Assembly (NCBI GenBank): GCA_949126835.1
Contig: OX421507.1
Location: 31,696,882 to 31,760,881, forward strand
Source: Anisus vortex
Taxonomy: Eukaryota; Mollusca; Gastropoda; Planorbidae
Direction: 5' to 3'
DNA: 64,000 nt
Shown: piece after piece, positions 1-11,528 of the stretch
Numbering within the stretch: the stretch's first letter is position 1
Layout: each line of letters starts with the position of its first letter
Notes under the pieces: model-generated
Seen by the model: the letters and a program-made list of their open reading frames with translations, nothing else
Database searches by the model: none
Told to the model about the DNA's origin: nothing
Program-made: the position numbers and the translations under genes

Positions 1-700
1 ATTTGGTTCAACATGAAAGTTGTTTTAAGCAAACAAAGAGGTCATCTCTACTTAGCACTTAGCAGTGACAAAATGTGTATCTGACATTATACATTGAGCA
101 AGAACATTCAAGACAAAGCGCTCATTAATTGATACAGACTGATTACATTTAAAAGAGATTTTATGCTTATCTTATTTAATTAAGCATATCTATAAGTAAT
201 TGGAAAACAAATTTTGTTTGTATTATTAATTTAATAAATATAATAGACCTATTTAATAGCACTGTTTTATGTAATTTCTTTAATTATTTATGTTTAAAAG
301 ATAAACTCCGTAAATGGACAAACCATTAATACAGGGAATGTGTATTTACAACAGTTTAACGTAAATTAATTTTAATTCTTTAATGATTAAATCTTGTAAT
401 GAAGACCATAAAGTTGGATTTATATAAAGAAATAATAATTAGTCATATTACAAAACATAACTCGTTTGGCTTCACTATTGAATCAAATGCGAAAACGGGT
501 TTTTAATTAGAGGGAGATAATTAACCCGTTTTATCTGCGCTAATAGTTCTAATATGTTTCTTTTATAAAATAATAAATTTATTTAAATGACTTTAATTTA
601 TAACTTACAAGTTTTCAAACTGTAAAAAAGAATTTCAACATTTTATAACGATTATATGACTTAAGAATGTATATGTTTATTTTTAACAATTACATTATTT
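1..700. other. AT-rich non-coding DNA
   Basis: No coding signal was seen. The part around 440-545 resembles, in reverse orientation, the interior of the fold-back element at 33071-33779 (shared stretches such as aactcgtttgg and gggagataatta). It may be a decayed relative of that element; its ends could not be defined. Confidence 0.3.
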
Positions 701-789
701 ACCTAGTTTGTATGATTACAAAGTATCGATTCCGCTTTAATATGATTGTTCTCTTTCCTACGTAATAACACATAATATATAAAAGGACA

Positions 790-1346
790 TCTCAGTAGTT
801 CTGAGATCAAAATATTACCTATAACCTTTGCAATCACCTGCTGGTATGGTAATACCACCACATTGAACAAACATCGGATAGACCGCCTAATAAACAAAGC
901 CTCTCGTACTACACAGACAGAATTACCATCTCTTGCGGATATTTTCAGTTCAAGGTGCCTGTCTATGATTGATAAAATCCTCCAAGATCATGCACACCCG
1001 CTTCATGATAGTGACATAATATCTAGTCGAAGTGGTCGGCTTCTTTCTATAAGGGCAAGAACAGATAGATTTAAGAACTCTTTTGTTCCACTGTCAGTGA
1101 GACTCTTTTAAAAGAATCATCTTTCAGCCAGAAAATACAATGGCTCAATAGCTGACTCCTAAATAATAGGCCTACTTTTTTCTTGTATGATAAATGGTAT
1201 GATAGTGTGCGTGAATGTCTATTGTGTTTGAGTACAAATGGCTCTTTAATATTGTTTTAGGTATGCAGAAAGACGGAATTTATGTAATCAAGTCAATTTT
1301 CCATTCATTTGGATCAATAAAGCAATCTTATCTTATCTTATCTTAT
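790..1346 (+). mobile_element. LINE 3' end (C-terminal RT-protein fragment plus tail)
   Basis: A 5'-truncated non-LTR retrotransposon. One frame from about 791 to 1111 reads ITFAITCWYGN, then RIDRLINKAS, LPSLADIF and ARTDRFKNSFVP, ending VRLF-stop. This is the conserved extreme C-terminus of a widespread animal LINE polyprotein (pattern RL..I...AS / LPSL.DIY / RT.RLKNSFFP.AVRLLN, recalled from the family). A 3' UTR follows, and the copy ends in a short (TCTTA)n tail at 1322-1346, typical of LINE ends. No RT core remains, so it is inactive. Confidence 0.72.
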
Positions 1347-1497
1347 AAATATTAACAGGTGTTAGATCTTCATCTGGACAACCAAATGAAAATGTTTAGA
1401 CAATAATAATTACCATAAATGTAAAAGCTTAGTAATAAAATATTGTGTTTGATTAAATGTAAATACGACTAACCCATAAAAACAAAGTTTTATTATA

Positions 1498-1971
1498 CTC
1501 CCTTTCTTTGTAAACTAAATTTATATTTGATTTATATTTTGATAGATTAAAAAAAATTATCAGACCTTATGAATTTCCACACTAAAATTTTGCGCATCCT
1601 TTTTGTTCTAGCTTTTGCCCGAAAAAAAAACATAAAATGATAACTAGCTTTGCTTCGGCTACATTGTGTCGTTTTAATTATATTTATTTCGTAAAAACGA
1701 ACATATCCGAAAAGTTTATGTACTGTCGTCTCTTCCGGTAGAGGCAGCCATGTTTGACGTAAAATATTTTCCTCGATTCGCAAATTGGTCGAATGAATTC
1801 GTGACTATTCCAAACGCTTTGATGCTGAAAATTATTTGATAGAATGTATTGTTAGTCTGAACAAGTCTGCTGGCCAAGTTTCGACTCGATTGGACGACGG
1901 GAATGGGTCAAAATATCGATGCAAAGTTTTGCAACCAAGCAGACAGACGGTACGAGTTTAAAAAAAGGGAG
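1498..1971. mobile_element. MITE-like element, copy a
   Basis: Bounded by CTCCCTTT at the left and AAAGGGAG at the right with TA on both sides. It carries the family's conserved core (GATAGAATGTATTGTTAGTC, then a stretch containing AAGTCTGCTGGCCAAGTTTC). There is no coding capacity. Copy b follows head-to-tail after about 40 bp. The TIR and TA flanks would fit a Tc1/mariner-type MITE, but sequence left of CTCCCTTT is also conserved between copies, so the true end may lie further out. Confidence 0.55.
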
Positions 1972-2010
1972 TAATAACAAGAAAACCGTAAAAACACAGT
2001 TTTTATTATA

Positions 2011-3092
2011 CTCCTTTTTTTTGCAAACTAAGTTTACCATTTCCACTTTACTACAAAACTTAAATTTCGAATCGGTAATTTCGGCCAATACATAACTAAT
2101 TATAACGATTGCGCATTTTTCTTTTAAATGCATAAAGCCACGATCGTCGCTTCGTTATTGAGCATCCTTTTTTTTATAGCTTTGGCTCGCAAAAACCGTA
2201 AAAAGATAACTTGCTCTGTTTCGGCTATATTGTGTCGTTTTCACACTGAGCTCTAATATATGGAGTGCTCAAAGGAAGTAAATTGTAGGAGAAAATGCGG
2301 ACTTTTTAATATAGATATGTGCACCCTGTCCTGAACTATATATACATAAAATTGTGGATTAATTGATATAAATTAGCGTCTAAATAATACATATATACTA
2401 TTATACATTAATATTACTTACTCAGTTAATTAACATATATAAGCGTATGTGGTATTCAAAGAATTATTCAGACAAATGAGCAACCATTTCATCTTTGTAG
2501 CCTACTTGACAAAAAAATGAAGCCGGTACTTATTTAAATTAACACAACACTAGTATAAGAGAGTATATATAAAGTCTATGTAAAATAGTTAATTTTTATC
2601 AAATTACAATGACGCAATTACAAAAAGTTTTCTAATTTTATGTAATTTTATGTATATATAGTTCAGGACAGGGTGCACCTATCTATATTAACAAGTCCGC
2701 ATTTGCTCCCATTTTTTCTTCTCTATTTTAATTGCTTGAGCACTCCATGTATATAGAGCTCAGTGCGTTTTCATTCTCTGCATCTTTTTATTTCGTAAAA
2801 ACCAACATATCCGAAAAGTTTACTTACTTCCGTCTCTTCCGGTAGAGGCAGCCATGTTGGACGTGGAATATATTTCTCGATTCGCAAATTGGTCGAATGA
2901 ATTCGTGACTATTCTAAATGCTATGATGCTGAAAATTTGATAGAATGTATTGTTAGTCGGGACAAGTCTGCTGGCCAAGTTTCGGCTCGATTGGACGACC
3001 GTAAATGGTCGAAAAACCGGTGCAAAGTTTTGCTATCAAGCAAGCAGACAGACAGACAGACAGACAGAAAATAGAAGTTAATAGAAAGGGAG
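2011..3092. mobile_element. MITE-like element, copy b (interrupted)
   Basis: Same family as copy a: it starts CTCCTTTTTTTTGC, has the core around 2938-3005, and ends AAAGGGAG. It is split by the 522-bp fold-back element at 2244-2765. Without the insertion it would be about 550 bp. A short (CAGA)n stretch at 3043-3069 lies near its right end. Confidence 0.55.
2244..2765. mobile_element. hAT-type fold-back MITE, short copy
   Basis: Ends are CACTGAGCTC and its exact inverse GAGCTCAGTG. The 8-bp direct repeat CGTTTTCA flanks it (2236-2243 and 2766-2773). Terminal inverted repeats extend for roughly 100 bp and include the motif for a step TCAGGACAGGGTGCACC. No ORF. An 8-bp target duplication is characteristic of hAT elements. 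A longer relative lies at 33071-33779. Confidence 0.88.
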
Positions 3093-3709
3093 TAAAAAGG
3101 ATGATGATCACAAACAAGTTACTTTAATATTAAATATAAAACCCTGTAACGATTTTCTATATAAATTTCCTTTGCTTTTGGCCTTTGTCTCGCTACGGAG
3201 TTAAATTAATTGTCTTATAAATAATATTTTTCAAAAAGTATAATAGAGCAGGTTGACTTTTAGGCTGTTGGCAGGCTGAATGATTTAGAAAACCTAGTTT
3301 GGCACACTATTTCCATTGAAATCATTTTATTTATCAATATTACAGTTTATGATTATTTGACATACCGTACATACATCAAAAGGTAATTGAAAAATAAATG
3401 TAAAAAGTTTATAATCATTCGTAAAATTCGCACCGATGTAATCAACGTAGAGAGTGACCATCTCCTTCATAAGGGTGAACAAGCCCTTATTGTGAAATCT
3501 ATTTTAACAATAAATAAAAGTAACTTTATAGAATAAAAAAAATGGTATTTTTTGTATTACAAAGGCCTCCTTTTGAACCACTATATTTTAAAAAAATATA
3601 ATGTAACGATTTAATAACGACACAAAAAATGATTACACCTGACATTTTTTTCTTTTAAATGTATAGCTCTTTTAAAAATTGTTAACATTAAAAATCTATA
3701 TCATTTCTT
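3093..3709. other. unannotated AT-rich DNA
   Basis: No coding, RNA or transposon signal that I can support. Confidence 0.3.
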
Positions 3710-3925
3710 ATCTTAGGCCTATACATTAGACGTTCTTTCTATAGAGAGGATTATTGCGTCCTACGTTCATCCGTTGTTTGAGTATAGTCCTGCATTTCAA
3801 TTAGTGTTACATTTTGATGTTAAGCTACTGGTCTTCCTGGTCAGTTCAGGCAACCCATTTTATGTCCGGATGCCACTCGGGAACAAAAGGTACATATATG
3901 TATTTGTTCTCGATAAAAGGGATAC
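3710..3925 (-). mobile_element. LINE 3' end, minus strand
   Basis: The reverse complement matches the C-terminal codons and 3' UTR of the LINE at 41960-45240. The equivalent of a PSGIR.WNGLPEQT..TNNL segment is followed by the 3' UTR reading through cgtaggacgcaataatc. Stops and frame breaks make it a relic. A third copy of the same end is at 46205-46375. Confidence 0.6.
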
Positions 3926-4149
3926 GATAATCCAATCATAATATCATTACGCCTTTATAGTATTCATTTTGTGCATGAGTATAACCTGAGTTTTCAACTA
4001 AATAAAATTAAATTAAATGTATAAGTGTATAGAATGCATTACTTATTCAGATAATAATAATATTTTTGGCATTCAACGCATTCAATCGAGAAAGATCAAC
4101 AGCCATTTTGTTGAGTTCATTTTCATGGCTGCATTTTCGGAAAGTGCTT

Positions 4150-4345
4150 GAATTAATTGTAAGGCCTCGGCATACTAGGGGATGTTTTGCCAGCACTATG
4201 CCCAGCCGTTTTTACTTTACCCAAACTAAGTATCCATCAGAGCTAGGTAAACTCAGGGACACCCTCGAGTCCAGGGAAAAAAGCATAGCCTTCACCAGGT
4301 TTCGAACCAAGGACCTTCGGTCTAAGATTGCCTCTGAGCTATAGA
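4150..4345 (-). mobile_element. tRNA-derived SINE, family C
   Basis: On the minus strand it opens with an A-box-like TAGCTCAGAGGC and a B-box GGTTCGAAACC, followed by a family-specific body (cccctgagt-type, agagctgggtagactcaggg-type and ctgggcatagtgctggc-type stretches). Related copies are at 27425-27610, 40976-41175, 45240-45405 and 63500-63705. It is not a functional tRNA gene. Confidence 0.6.
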
Positions 4346-4499
4346 TCTATATAGTTTGTATTTAAAATTTCGTTGGAGAAACATGTAATTGATTTCTGAG
4401 TGTACATATAGTTTCTACTTTTCACAAAAGACTTTATTTTTTATCTAAGGTGTTAAAGACACTTAATCTTATCGCGTGGATGGTGGGACTGTTTCTATA

Positions 4500-4830
4500 G
4501 CAATGGCGAACCTATGGCACGCGTGCCACAGCTGGCACGCAGAGCCATTTATGTGGGCACGCGAGCATTTACAAAAAATAGCACAGCTTAGTTATGGCCC
4601 AACCGCTAGGGATGGGATGGGACCAGAAAAGGTTGTTTGGATACTATAGTGACGGGGCACCTTGCATGATAGGGGAGGCATCTGGTTTCATGCATTTTTT
4701 TGTTAAAGAAGCAAAACACCCAGTCGCTCGCAGTTTCACTGTATTATATACCAAAGATAAAGCTCTTTGTGCCAGGGATAGCAGCATACGTCATGGCTCG
4801 AGTTTTGCTCTGAATTGTCGATAGTCTCAT
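4500..4830 (+). pseudogene. hAT transposase fragment (ZBED5/GTF2IRD2-like)
   Basis: The frame from 4594 contains LFGYYSDGAPCMIGEASGF, which corresponds to the conserved 'G.CTDGAPAMLG..SGF' block around a catalytic aspartate of hAT transposases of the ZBED5/GTF2IRD2 group. Downstream residues diverge and the copy stops at 4822. Upstream, 4505-4560 (cctatggcacgcgtgccac) looks like the terminal region of such an element. No zinc finger or dimerisation region is present here, so it is a dead fragment. Confidence 0.6.
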
Positions 4831-5280
4831 GCACTTCTTGCAGCAGCAACAAGGACAGCTGCAACAACATCAGCAGTACCATCAGCAACTGCAGCAGCAA
4901 CTACAACTCCAGCTACCCCAGCAACAACCTCAACATCAGCAGCGCTGCAGCCCCAACACCAGCAACAATCTCAACATCAGCAGCTTCAGCATCAGTTGCT
5001 ACAGCAGCAGCTACCCCAACACAAGCAACAACCTTATCACCAGCAGCTACAACTTCAGCAGCAGCACCACCAACACCAGCAACAACCTCAACACCAGCAG
5101 CAGCATCACTCTCATCATCAGCAGCAGCAAATCCAACACAACCTCAATACCAACAGCAGCATCTACATCAGCATTACCATCAGCAACTGCAGCAGCAACC
5201 ACAACCCCAGCAACAACAGATGCATCAGGAGGGTGGTACGACCTTGGAAGACTGCGTAACGCTCACTGTGCTGTAGGACA
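4831..5280 (+). repeat. CAG/CAA-rich trinucleotide repeat block
   Basis: About 450 bp of imperfect CAG, CAA, CAC and ATC triplets. All three forward frames are open for long stretches (poly-Gln, poly-Ser/Thr/Ala or Gln/His rich), as expected from a triplet repeat rather than a selected frame. It lies between the hAT fragment and the LINE at 5318; it could be low-complexity sequence of the LINE's first ORF, but nothing proves coding. Confidence 0.7.
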
Positions 5281-5317
5281 GTGGCATTAGCATAGGTGAA
5301 CAAAACCAAAAACGCTT

Positions 5318-8300
5318 TTTAAAGTTAGCCTATGTAAATGTATGTGGCCTGCTGAGGAGAATAATGTATCCAGAGTTTGTTGATAAGATAAATATGTTTA
5401 AATTTATAGGCCTTTCGGAAACAAAACTTAACAAGGACAAGGTGGAAGATATCGATACTATAAGTATAGAACACTTTACCCTTTTCCACAAATTTAGACA
5501 CCAATAGTAGATCGGGGGGGGGGGGGGGGACTGAGTGTAGCCATAAAAAAATGACCTAGTTGACAAAACTAAAATATTAAGATGTGACAATAATGAAATG
5601 ATTTGGCTACAAATAGGAGCAGAAAACAATCCTTTATTAATTCTAATTATTTATACCCCACCCGAGAATTCCCCATATGCCCAACCTGATTTTTTCAATA
5701 TCATAGAAAAGGAAATAATCGATAAAAGAAATATCACTAAATATAATCATAATGGGTGATTTTAACGCTCATACCAAAGAAAGAGAAGATTACATAATAG
5801 ACTCCATAACAAGTCCCCAGAAACTCTATGTAGAAATAAGTGTCCAGACAGAAGAAACGCTTAAAAGAAAAGACATTCCACTCAAACGTATAATCGTAGA
5901 TATGACAATACCGAATAACTGGGGTCGCAAACTAATCGAAACATGTAAAAACACAAACATGTTAATAATGAATGGAAGGGAGGGGTTACTGTCACATAAA
6001 CCTACGACTACATTTAGCACAGTAATCGATTATGTACTAGTAAACAATGACCTTTTTCACAAAATTAGGAATCTAATAATCCACGACTTTGATAACTTAT
6101 TTTCAGATATCCATTGTTAAATATCATGTGAATATGAGATTGAGATTGGTGGAGCAAATAAACCTGGAAATGCGAGTAGACGACTAAATAATACACCAGT
6201 GGTAGAGATCATTAAACCGTGGGTGCAAACTAAATCTAAGAACTATTTTTTGAAATGGTAGAAAAACAAAACAAAAACAGTATAAATCTGAAACTAGACG
6301 AATTACTAGAAAGAAGTGACCTTTGTAACTCCCCTGAAAACAAAAAACAAGAAATAAATAACATAGTAGAGGAAAAAAATAAAATATTAATACAATCGGC
6401 AACTGAAACATTTGGCACAAATTGATACCCTAATGATAAAAATAACCTTAAAAAAAATAAACCCTGGTTTACACTTATATGTAGACAAAAACGAAGATTA
6501 TACCTTAAAGCAAGAAGAATGAATAGTACCCTCAAAACCAAAGGCTCACTTGAAAGTTTAAAAACACACAGTAAAAGCTACAAGCGTGAAATGAACACCG
6601 CTATAAATAAATATGAAAACAAAATGAGAAATAAAATAAAAAATCTGAAAGGAAAGAATCCAAAAGAATACTGGCGTATCCTAAAGGATAAAAACAGAAA
6701 AGAAGATTATAATGAAATTAGTATTGACGAATTGTTCCATTTTTTCAAATCCCAAAACGAAACGACAGACAACTGTTGCATGAATCCAATAAAAACCAAT
6801 TTAACCGCACCTAATTTAGATACGACAAGACTTAATGGTGAAATATCATATAATGAAGTGTTATCAGCCATCAATAAAACAAGTAATAATAAAAGCTGCG
6901 GACAAGATAACATTTTTTATGAATATATAAAATGCACAAAGGTTATAATGATACCCACATACGTAAAATTATTTAATGTTATCATAAAAGATGGAATTTT
7001 CCCCGAAAGCTGGTCACTAGGGATGATATGTCCAATATATAAAAATAAAGGCAGCAAGGCAAAACCCGAAAACTTTAGACCAATTACCTTATTATCATGC
7101 TTAGGTAAACTATTCTCATCCATTCTTAATGTACGAATGGAGATGTTCCTTGAAGAGCACAACTTATTAAACGAGAATCAAATGGGTTTTAGAGAAGGTT
7201 ATTCTACAAGAAGCATCATTTATCCTATATGCGCTTAGCTTTTTAATAAAAAATTAAGGTGACAAACTGTTCTGTGCATTCATTGATCTAAAAAGAGCTT
7301 TCCCGTCTATTAAAAGAAAATTACTCTGGGCGAAAATGTTAGATATAGGCATAGATGGAATTTTCCTTAAATGTATACAGGGGTTATATAGAGATATTAA
7401 ATCGACAGTAAAATTAAATACAAACCTGTCACCGTTATTTAACTGCGAAGCAGGACTAAGAGAGGGAGATAATCTGAGCCCTCTATTATTTTCTATGTTT
7501 ATTATTGACTTAGATTCTTATTTAGAACTAAAAGGCGCAAGTAGCTTAACTATCAGCAACGATAACAACGCAGATATACTAAAAATATTCACATTATTAT
7601 ATGCTGACGACACAACAATCCTAGCTAAAACTGCAAAAGAATTACAGAAAAACTTTAACATTTACAGTAACTATTGCAAGGAGAACCACTTAAACATAAA
7701 TGAAGATAAGACCAAAATAATGATATTCGGTAGAAAGGGTAGGGTAGGAAATCACACATTTGTTCTAAATAATAATATAATAGAAAAAGTTTCTAAATTT
7801 AAATACCTGGGAATAATCTTCTCAGCAAACGGTTCTTTCTCAGAACACAGAAAATATTGTAAGATGAAAGGTACTAATGCTATGTTCAACCTTCTCAGAA
7901 AATGCCATACACTAAGCTTGCCCACAGATAGTCAAATTGATCTATTTGACCAAACAGTACTACCTATACTAACTTACGGTTGCGAACTATGGGGTATGGA
8001 AAATTGTAACATTTTAGAAAAAAGTAGACTAAGATATTTTAAAATGATTTTAAAATTGAACACAAAAACACCAAATTATGTAGTCCTAGGCGAAACAGGC
8101 AAACTTTATAGAAGATCATTTATTAAAAAAGAATGTTACACTTCTGGATCAAAATAGCGACCGGTAAACAAAGCAGAATTTCTAAAATAATTTATAACAT
8201 TTTACTTAAAGAGCACCTGGTTGAAAAATGCAAATGGTCCGCCAATATAAAGTTACAACTAGAACAACTAGGATTAGAATATATTTGGTTAGAACAAGAT

Positions 8301-8798
8301 ATAATAGACACTAAACTTTCAAAATCAATAATTAGCTTACGTATAAATAATCAAATTAAACAAGAACTTTATGAGAGTATGCAAATAAGCAATAAAGGTA
8401 AATTATATAGCGCTCTAAAATATAAATCTGACTGGGAAAATATTCCACCCTTTTAAAATAAATTACATCTGAAAGAAGCTATCTATAATATACTAAAAAT
8501 ACGAACAAGTAACAATAATTTCCCCGTTGAACTGGATCGCCACTCCAGAATAGATTATAATTTAAGATTATGTCCCCTTTGCTTAAAAGATATAGGAGAT
8601 GGATTTCACTATTTACTCCAATGTGTGCACTTTAATGCCCAACGAAAAATGTATCTAAAAAAATATTACTATAACAGACCTAATGTAGAAAAAATGTCGG
8701 AACTGCTTAATTCTAGCTCTCTAAAAGAACTTAAAAAACTAAGCATATTTTCAAAAATATTAGTATCTGCTTTTAAAATGAAAACAAGAAAACCGTAA
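5318..8798 (+). mobile_element. non-LTR retrotransposon (LINE), near full-length but broken
   Basis: An APE-type endonuclease begins about 5318 (YVNVCGLLRR, then IGLSETKLNKDK) and continues after stops and a 17-G run at 5514-5530 that sits where a GGIG motif is expected; the endonuclease MGDFNAH block is at 5752. The RT domain runs from about 6520: FRPITLLSCLGKLFSSILN, then a stop at 7236-7238, GLREGDNLSPLLFSMF at 7450, and the catalytic YADD at 7599-7610. The C-terminal part (TYGCELWG, then FPVELDRHSR and CPLCLKDIGDGFHYLLQC, a CCHC-like knuckle) reaches 8798 with frame changes near 8133 and 8456. At least four stops or frame breaks show it is inactive. It ends exactly where the MITE-like copy c family sequence begins. 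Confidence 0.85.
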
Positions 8799-8817
8799 AA
8801 ACGAAGTTTTTATTATA

Positions 8818-9264
8818 CTCCCTTTATTTGCAAACTAGGTTTACCATCATGTAATTAAATAATTGATTGACTACTGCAAATGAAACGTACAGAAAAAATA
8901 TCTGTGTTGCAAATCTAACAAATATCTCATTACTCCGTATGAATTGTTCTAAAAATAATCGTAGCGCATAATTTTTTTTTCTAGCTTTGCGCCAAAAAAC
9001 TATAAAAAGTTACACGGGCATTTTTAACGCGAAATTAAAATATTGCTTATACTTTCCTTTTAAGAAATGAATATTGTCAAAAGTGTAGTATTATTAGGTC
9101 GTTTTAACTGAAAATTTGATAGGATGTATTGTTAGTCGGGGCAAGTCTGCTGTCCAAATTTCAGCTTGATCGGACCCCGGGAAGTGGTCGAAAAATCGAA
9201 GCCAATTTTTGCACCACGATTGGCGATTGACGATTGCAGACATTGCAACTTAAAATAAAGGGAG
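8818..9264. mobile_element. MITE-like element, copy c
   Basis: CTCCCTTTATTTGC at the left and AAATAAAGGGAG at the right are inverted repeats, with TA at both edges. The core GATAGGATGTATTGTTAGTC marks the same family as copies a and b. Copy d follows after 36 bp. Confidence 0.6.
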
Positions 9265-9300
9265 TAACAAGAAAACCGTAAAAACGAAGTTTTCATTATA

Positions 9301-9736
9301 CTCCCTTTATTTGCAAACTAAGTTTACCATCATGTAATTAAATAATTGATTGACTACTGCAAATGAAACGTACAGAAAAAATATCTGTGTCGCAAATCTC
9401 AAAAATATCTCCTTACTCCGTATGAATTGTTCTAAAAATAATCGTAGCGCATAATTATTTTTTTTTCTCGCTTTGCGCCGAAAAACTATAAAAAGTTGCA
9501 CGGGCATTTTTAACGCGAAATTAAAATATTTCTTATACTTTCATTTTAAGAAATGAATATTGTCATAAGTGTAGTATTATTACGTCGTTTTAACTGAAAA
9601 TTTGATAGGATGTATTGTTAGGCGCCACAAATCTGCTGTCCAAATTTCAGCTCGATCGGACCACGGGAAGTGGTCGAAAAATCGAAGCCAATTTTTGCAC
9701 CACGATTGCAGACATTGCAACTTAAAATAAAGGGAG
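9301..9736. mobile_element. MITE-like element, copy d
   Basis: Very close to copy c over its length, same orientation, same termini. The spacer between c and d (CAAGAAAACCGTAAAAACGA and neighbours) also precedes copies b and c, so the repeat unit probably includes it. Confidence 0.6.
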
Positions 9737-9939
9737 TAAAAAGGTTAGAAATGTTTAAGTATTTTAACATTTGGTTTGTCACTATGTTAATGGGAGATAA
9801 TCGTGGAAGTATTGTAATATACTAAGCTGCAAGAAAAATTGTGAATGATTTCTTAAATGTTCGTTCTCACTACGTTAATGCTGTGCTGGTCTAATGAAAG
9901 TGATGTACCTGTATGTCTATGTTAGTAAATTAAGTTGTC

Positions 9940-9974
<35 letters not shown>

Positions 9975-10202
9975 CCTCCCAAAAATTTTAAATTATCCCC
10001 CCTGAATTTTATTTAAGGATACCTTTAATTAATACATTTTTTATTACCTTCATTTTTATTACTAATATTGGTATTACTATTATTGTTCAATTTATTATTC
10101 ACAAATGCTATAATTTTCTTATGTTTTTGACTATGCCGTTATTGTACCTATGTACTATGTGGCAAATAAATATTGTTCATTGTTCATTGTTCATTGTTCA
10201 TT
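9737..10202 (+). repeat. poly-T run and (TTGTTCA)n tail, probable retroelement remnant
   Basis: A run of about 35 T at 9940-9974 and, at 10164-10200, tandem TTGTTCA units after aataaatat. The latter looks like the tail of a retroelement on the plus strand. No coding match was found between them. Confidence 0.45.
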
Positions 10203-10500
10203 GATGAGGTCACGGCAAAGTACAATACTTTATTCATGTACAAAATAATGTCAGGTGGCTTAGCAGAGGACGAATATTGGAAAGATTTGCAGCATACTTG
10301 GATGACATTAAGCTGTTTATGATTCAAATTGGGCAGGATCATCCACAGATCATTGATATGATCTGGCTTACCAGCCTAATGTTTTTTTTACATATTTCAT
10401 AGCACACTTAAATGAACTGAATGAAAAAACTGCTAGTTTTAGGAAAAACAGCAGAATTTATCTTTTGTGATATCAGAACATTTGAAAAAAAACTGCAGGT
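10203..10500 (+). pseudogene. hAT transposase mid-region fragment
   Basis: Reads RRGRILERFAAYLDDIKLFM, then IWLTSLMFFLHIS and a piece resembling LNELN..L.GK and IFCDIRTFEKKLQ, with internal stops. This matches the segment that in ZBED5/GTF2IRD2-type transposases follows the 'RWLSRGKVL' motif. That same segment is missing from the fragment at 11529-12640, so the two may be parts of one element that were reordered. It is cut by the N gap. Confidence 0.6.
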
Positions 10501-10700
10501 NNNNNNNNNNNNNNNNNNNNNNNNNNNNNNNNNNNNNNNNNNNNNNNNNNNNNNNNNNNNNNNNNNNNNNNNNNNNNNNNNNNNNNNNNNNNNNNNNNNN
10601 NNNNNNNNNNNNNNNNNNNNNNNNNNNNNNNNNNNNNNNNNNNNNNNNNNNNNNNNNNNNNNNNNNNNNNNNNNNNNNNNNNNNNNNNNNNNNNNNNNNN
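10501..10700. other. assembly gap (200 N)
   Basis: Unknown sequence; the round length suggests a scaffold gap of estimated or arbitrary size. Confidence 0.98.
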
Positions 10701-11528
10701 TGTTAATTACGAAAACTAGTACATTAAATCCCCCAAGTGGCACAAAATGTCCCAGTCGAATTGATGCACTAACACTCCTGCGGTACCAGTTATCTCATGT
10801 TTGTGATGCTCTAGAAGAGATTTCTGAAGACACTAAATGGATCTAGTGGCTGTATTGCGAAGGTAGAAGCACTTTGGTTACTTAAAAATATCTCAGACTT
10901 CAAGTTTATTGCTGCACTTGTCACATGGCACAACATTCTGTTTCAAGTAAACATAACTAGTAAGATACTGCAAGAAAAAAACTTGAGTCTTCAGAGAACA
11001 GTTAGTCAAACGAAGAGTTTTTGGTTACAGCTAGAAGTGATTTAGAGTTCAATAGAGTTCTGGTTGATGCTAATGAAGTAGCATACGAAGTTGCATGGAA
11101 TAGAACCAATATTTGAGAAAGAGAAGGTCCAAATTAAAAAAAAGAAGAACATGGTTGATTACGAATCAACAGATGAATCTGTAAATATTTCAGGTGACCC
11201 CTCAGAAAGTTTCAAGACCCACTTTATGTTGCTGCTTTAGACACAGCTGCTGATGCGGTAAAAGAAAGATTTTCCCAGTTAAATAAAGTATCTGGTGTCT
11301 TTGGATTTTTTTTGCAACATTTTGACTTTAAAGACAAGACTACATAAGAGATTAAGTCGATGTGCAAAAACTTGGAAAAAGCATTAACAATTGAAAAAGA
11401 TGAAGGTTTGAATGAATCTGACATTGCTGCTGTACGTCAGTGTTCTGAACTAAGAGCATTTCTCATCATCTCCATGACTCAGTATTAAGCCCTGAAGAAG
11501 TCCTCAACTACATTTACCAACAGAATCT
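10701..11528 (+). pseudogene. ZMYM1/TTF-type hAT transposase fragment
   Basis: Starts SRIDALTLLRYQLSHVCDAL, continues AALVTWHNILFQVNITSK and KERFSQLNKVSGVFGFFLQ, and ends PEEVLNYIYQQNL. This order matches the middle part of TTF-type zinc-finger hAT proteins (ZMYM1-like). Several stops (for example 10843, 11346) and a frame change make it a pseudogene. It lies between two parts of a different hAT lineage. Confidence 0.65.

Noticed and set aside
4815..5290. Poly-glutamine or poly-serine protein gene
   Set aside because: All three frames are open because the DNA is a CAG/CAA triplet repeat; no splice sites or conserved flanks.
10408..10846. ORFs spanning the N gap
   Set aside because: Their length depends on unknown bases; only flanking hAT-like residues are informative.
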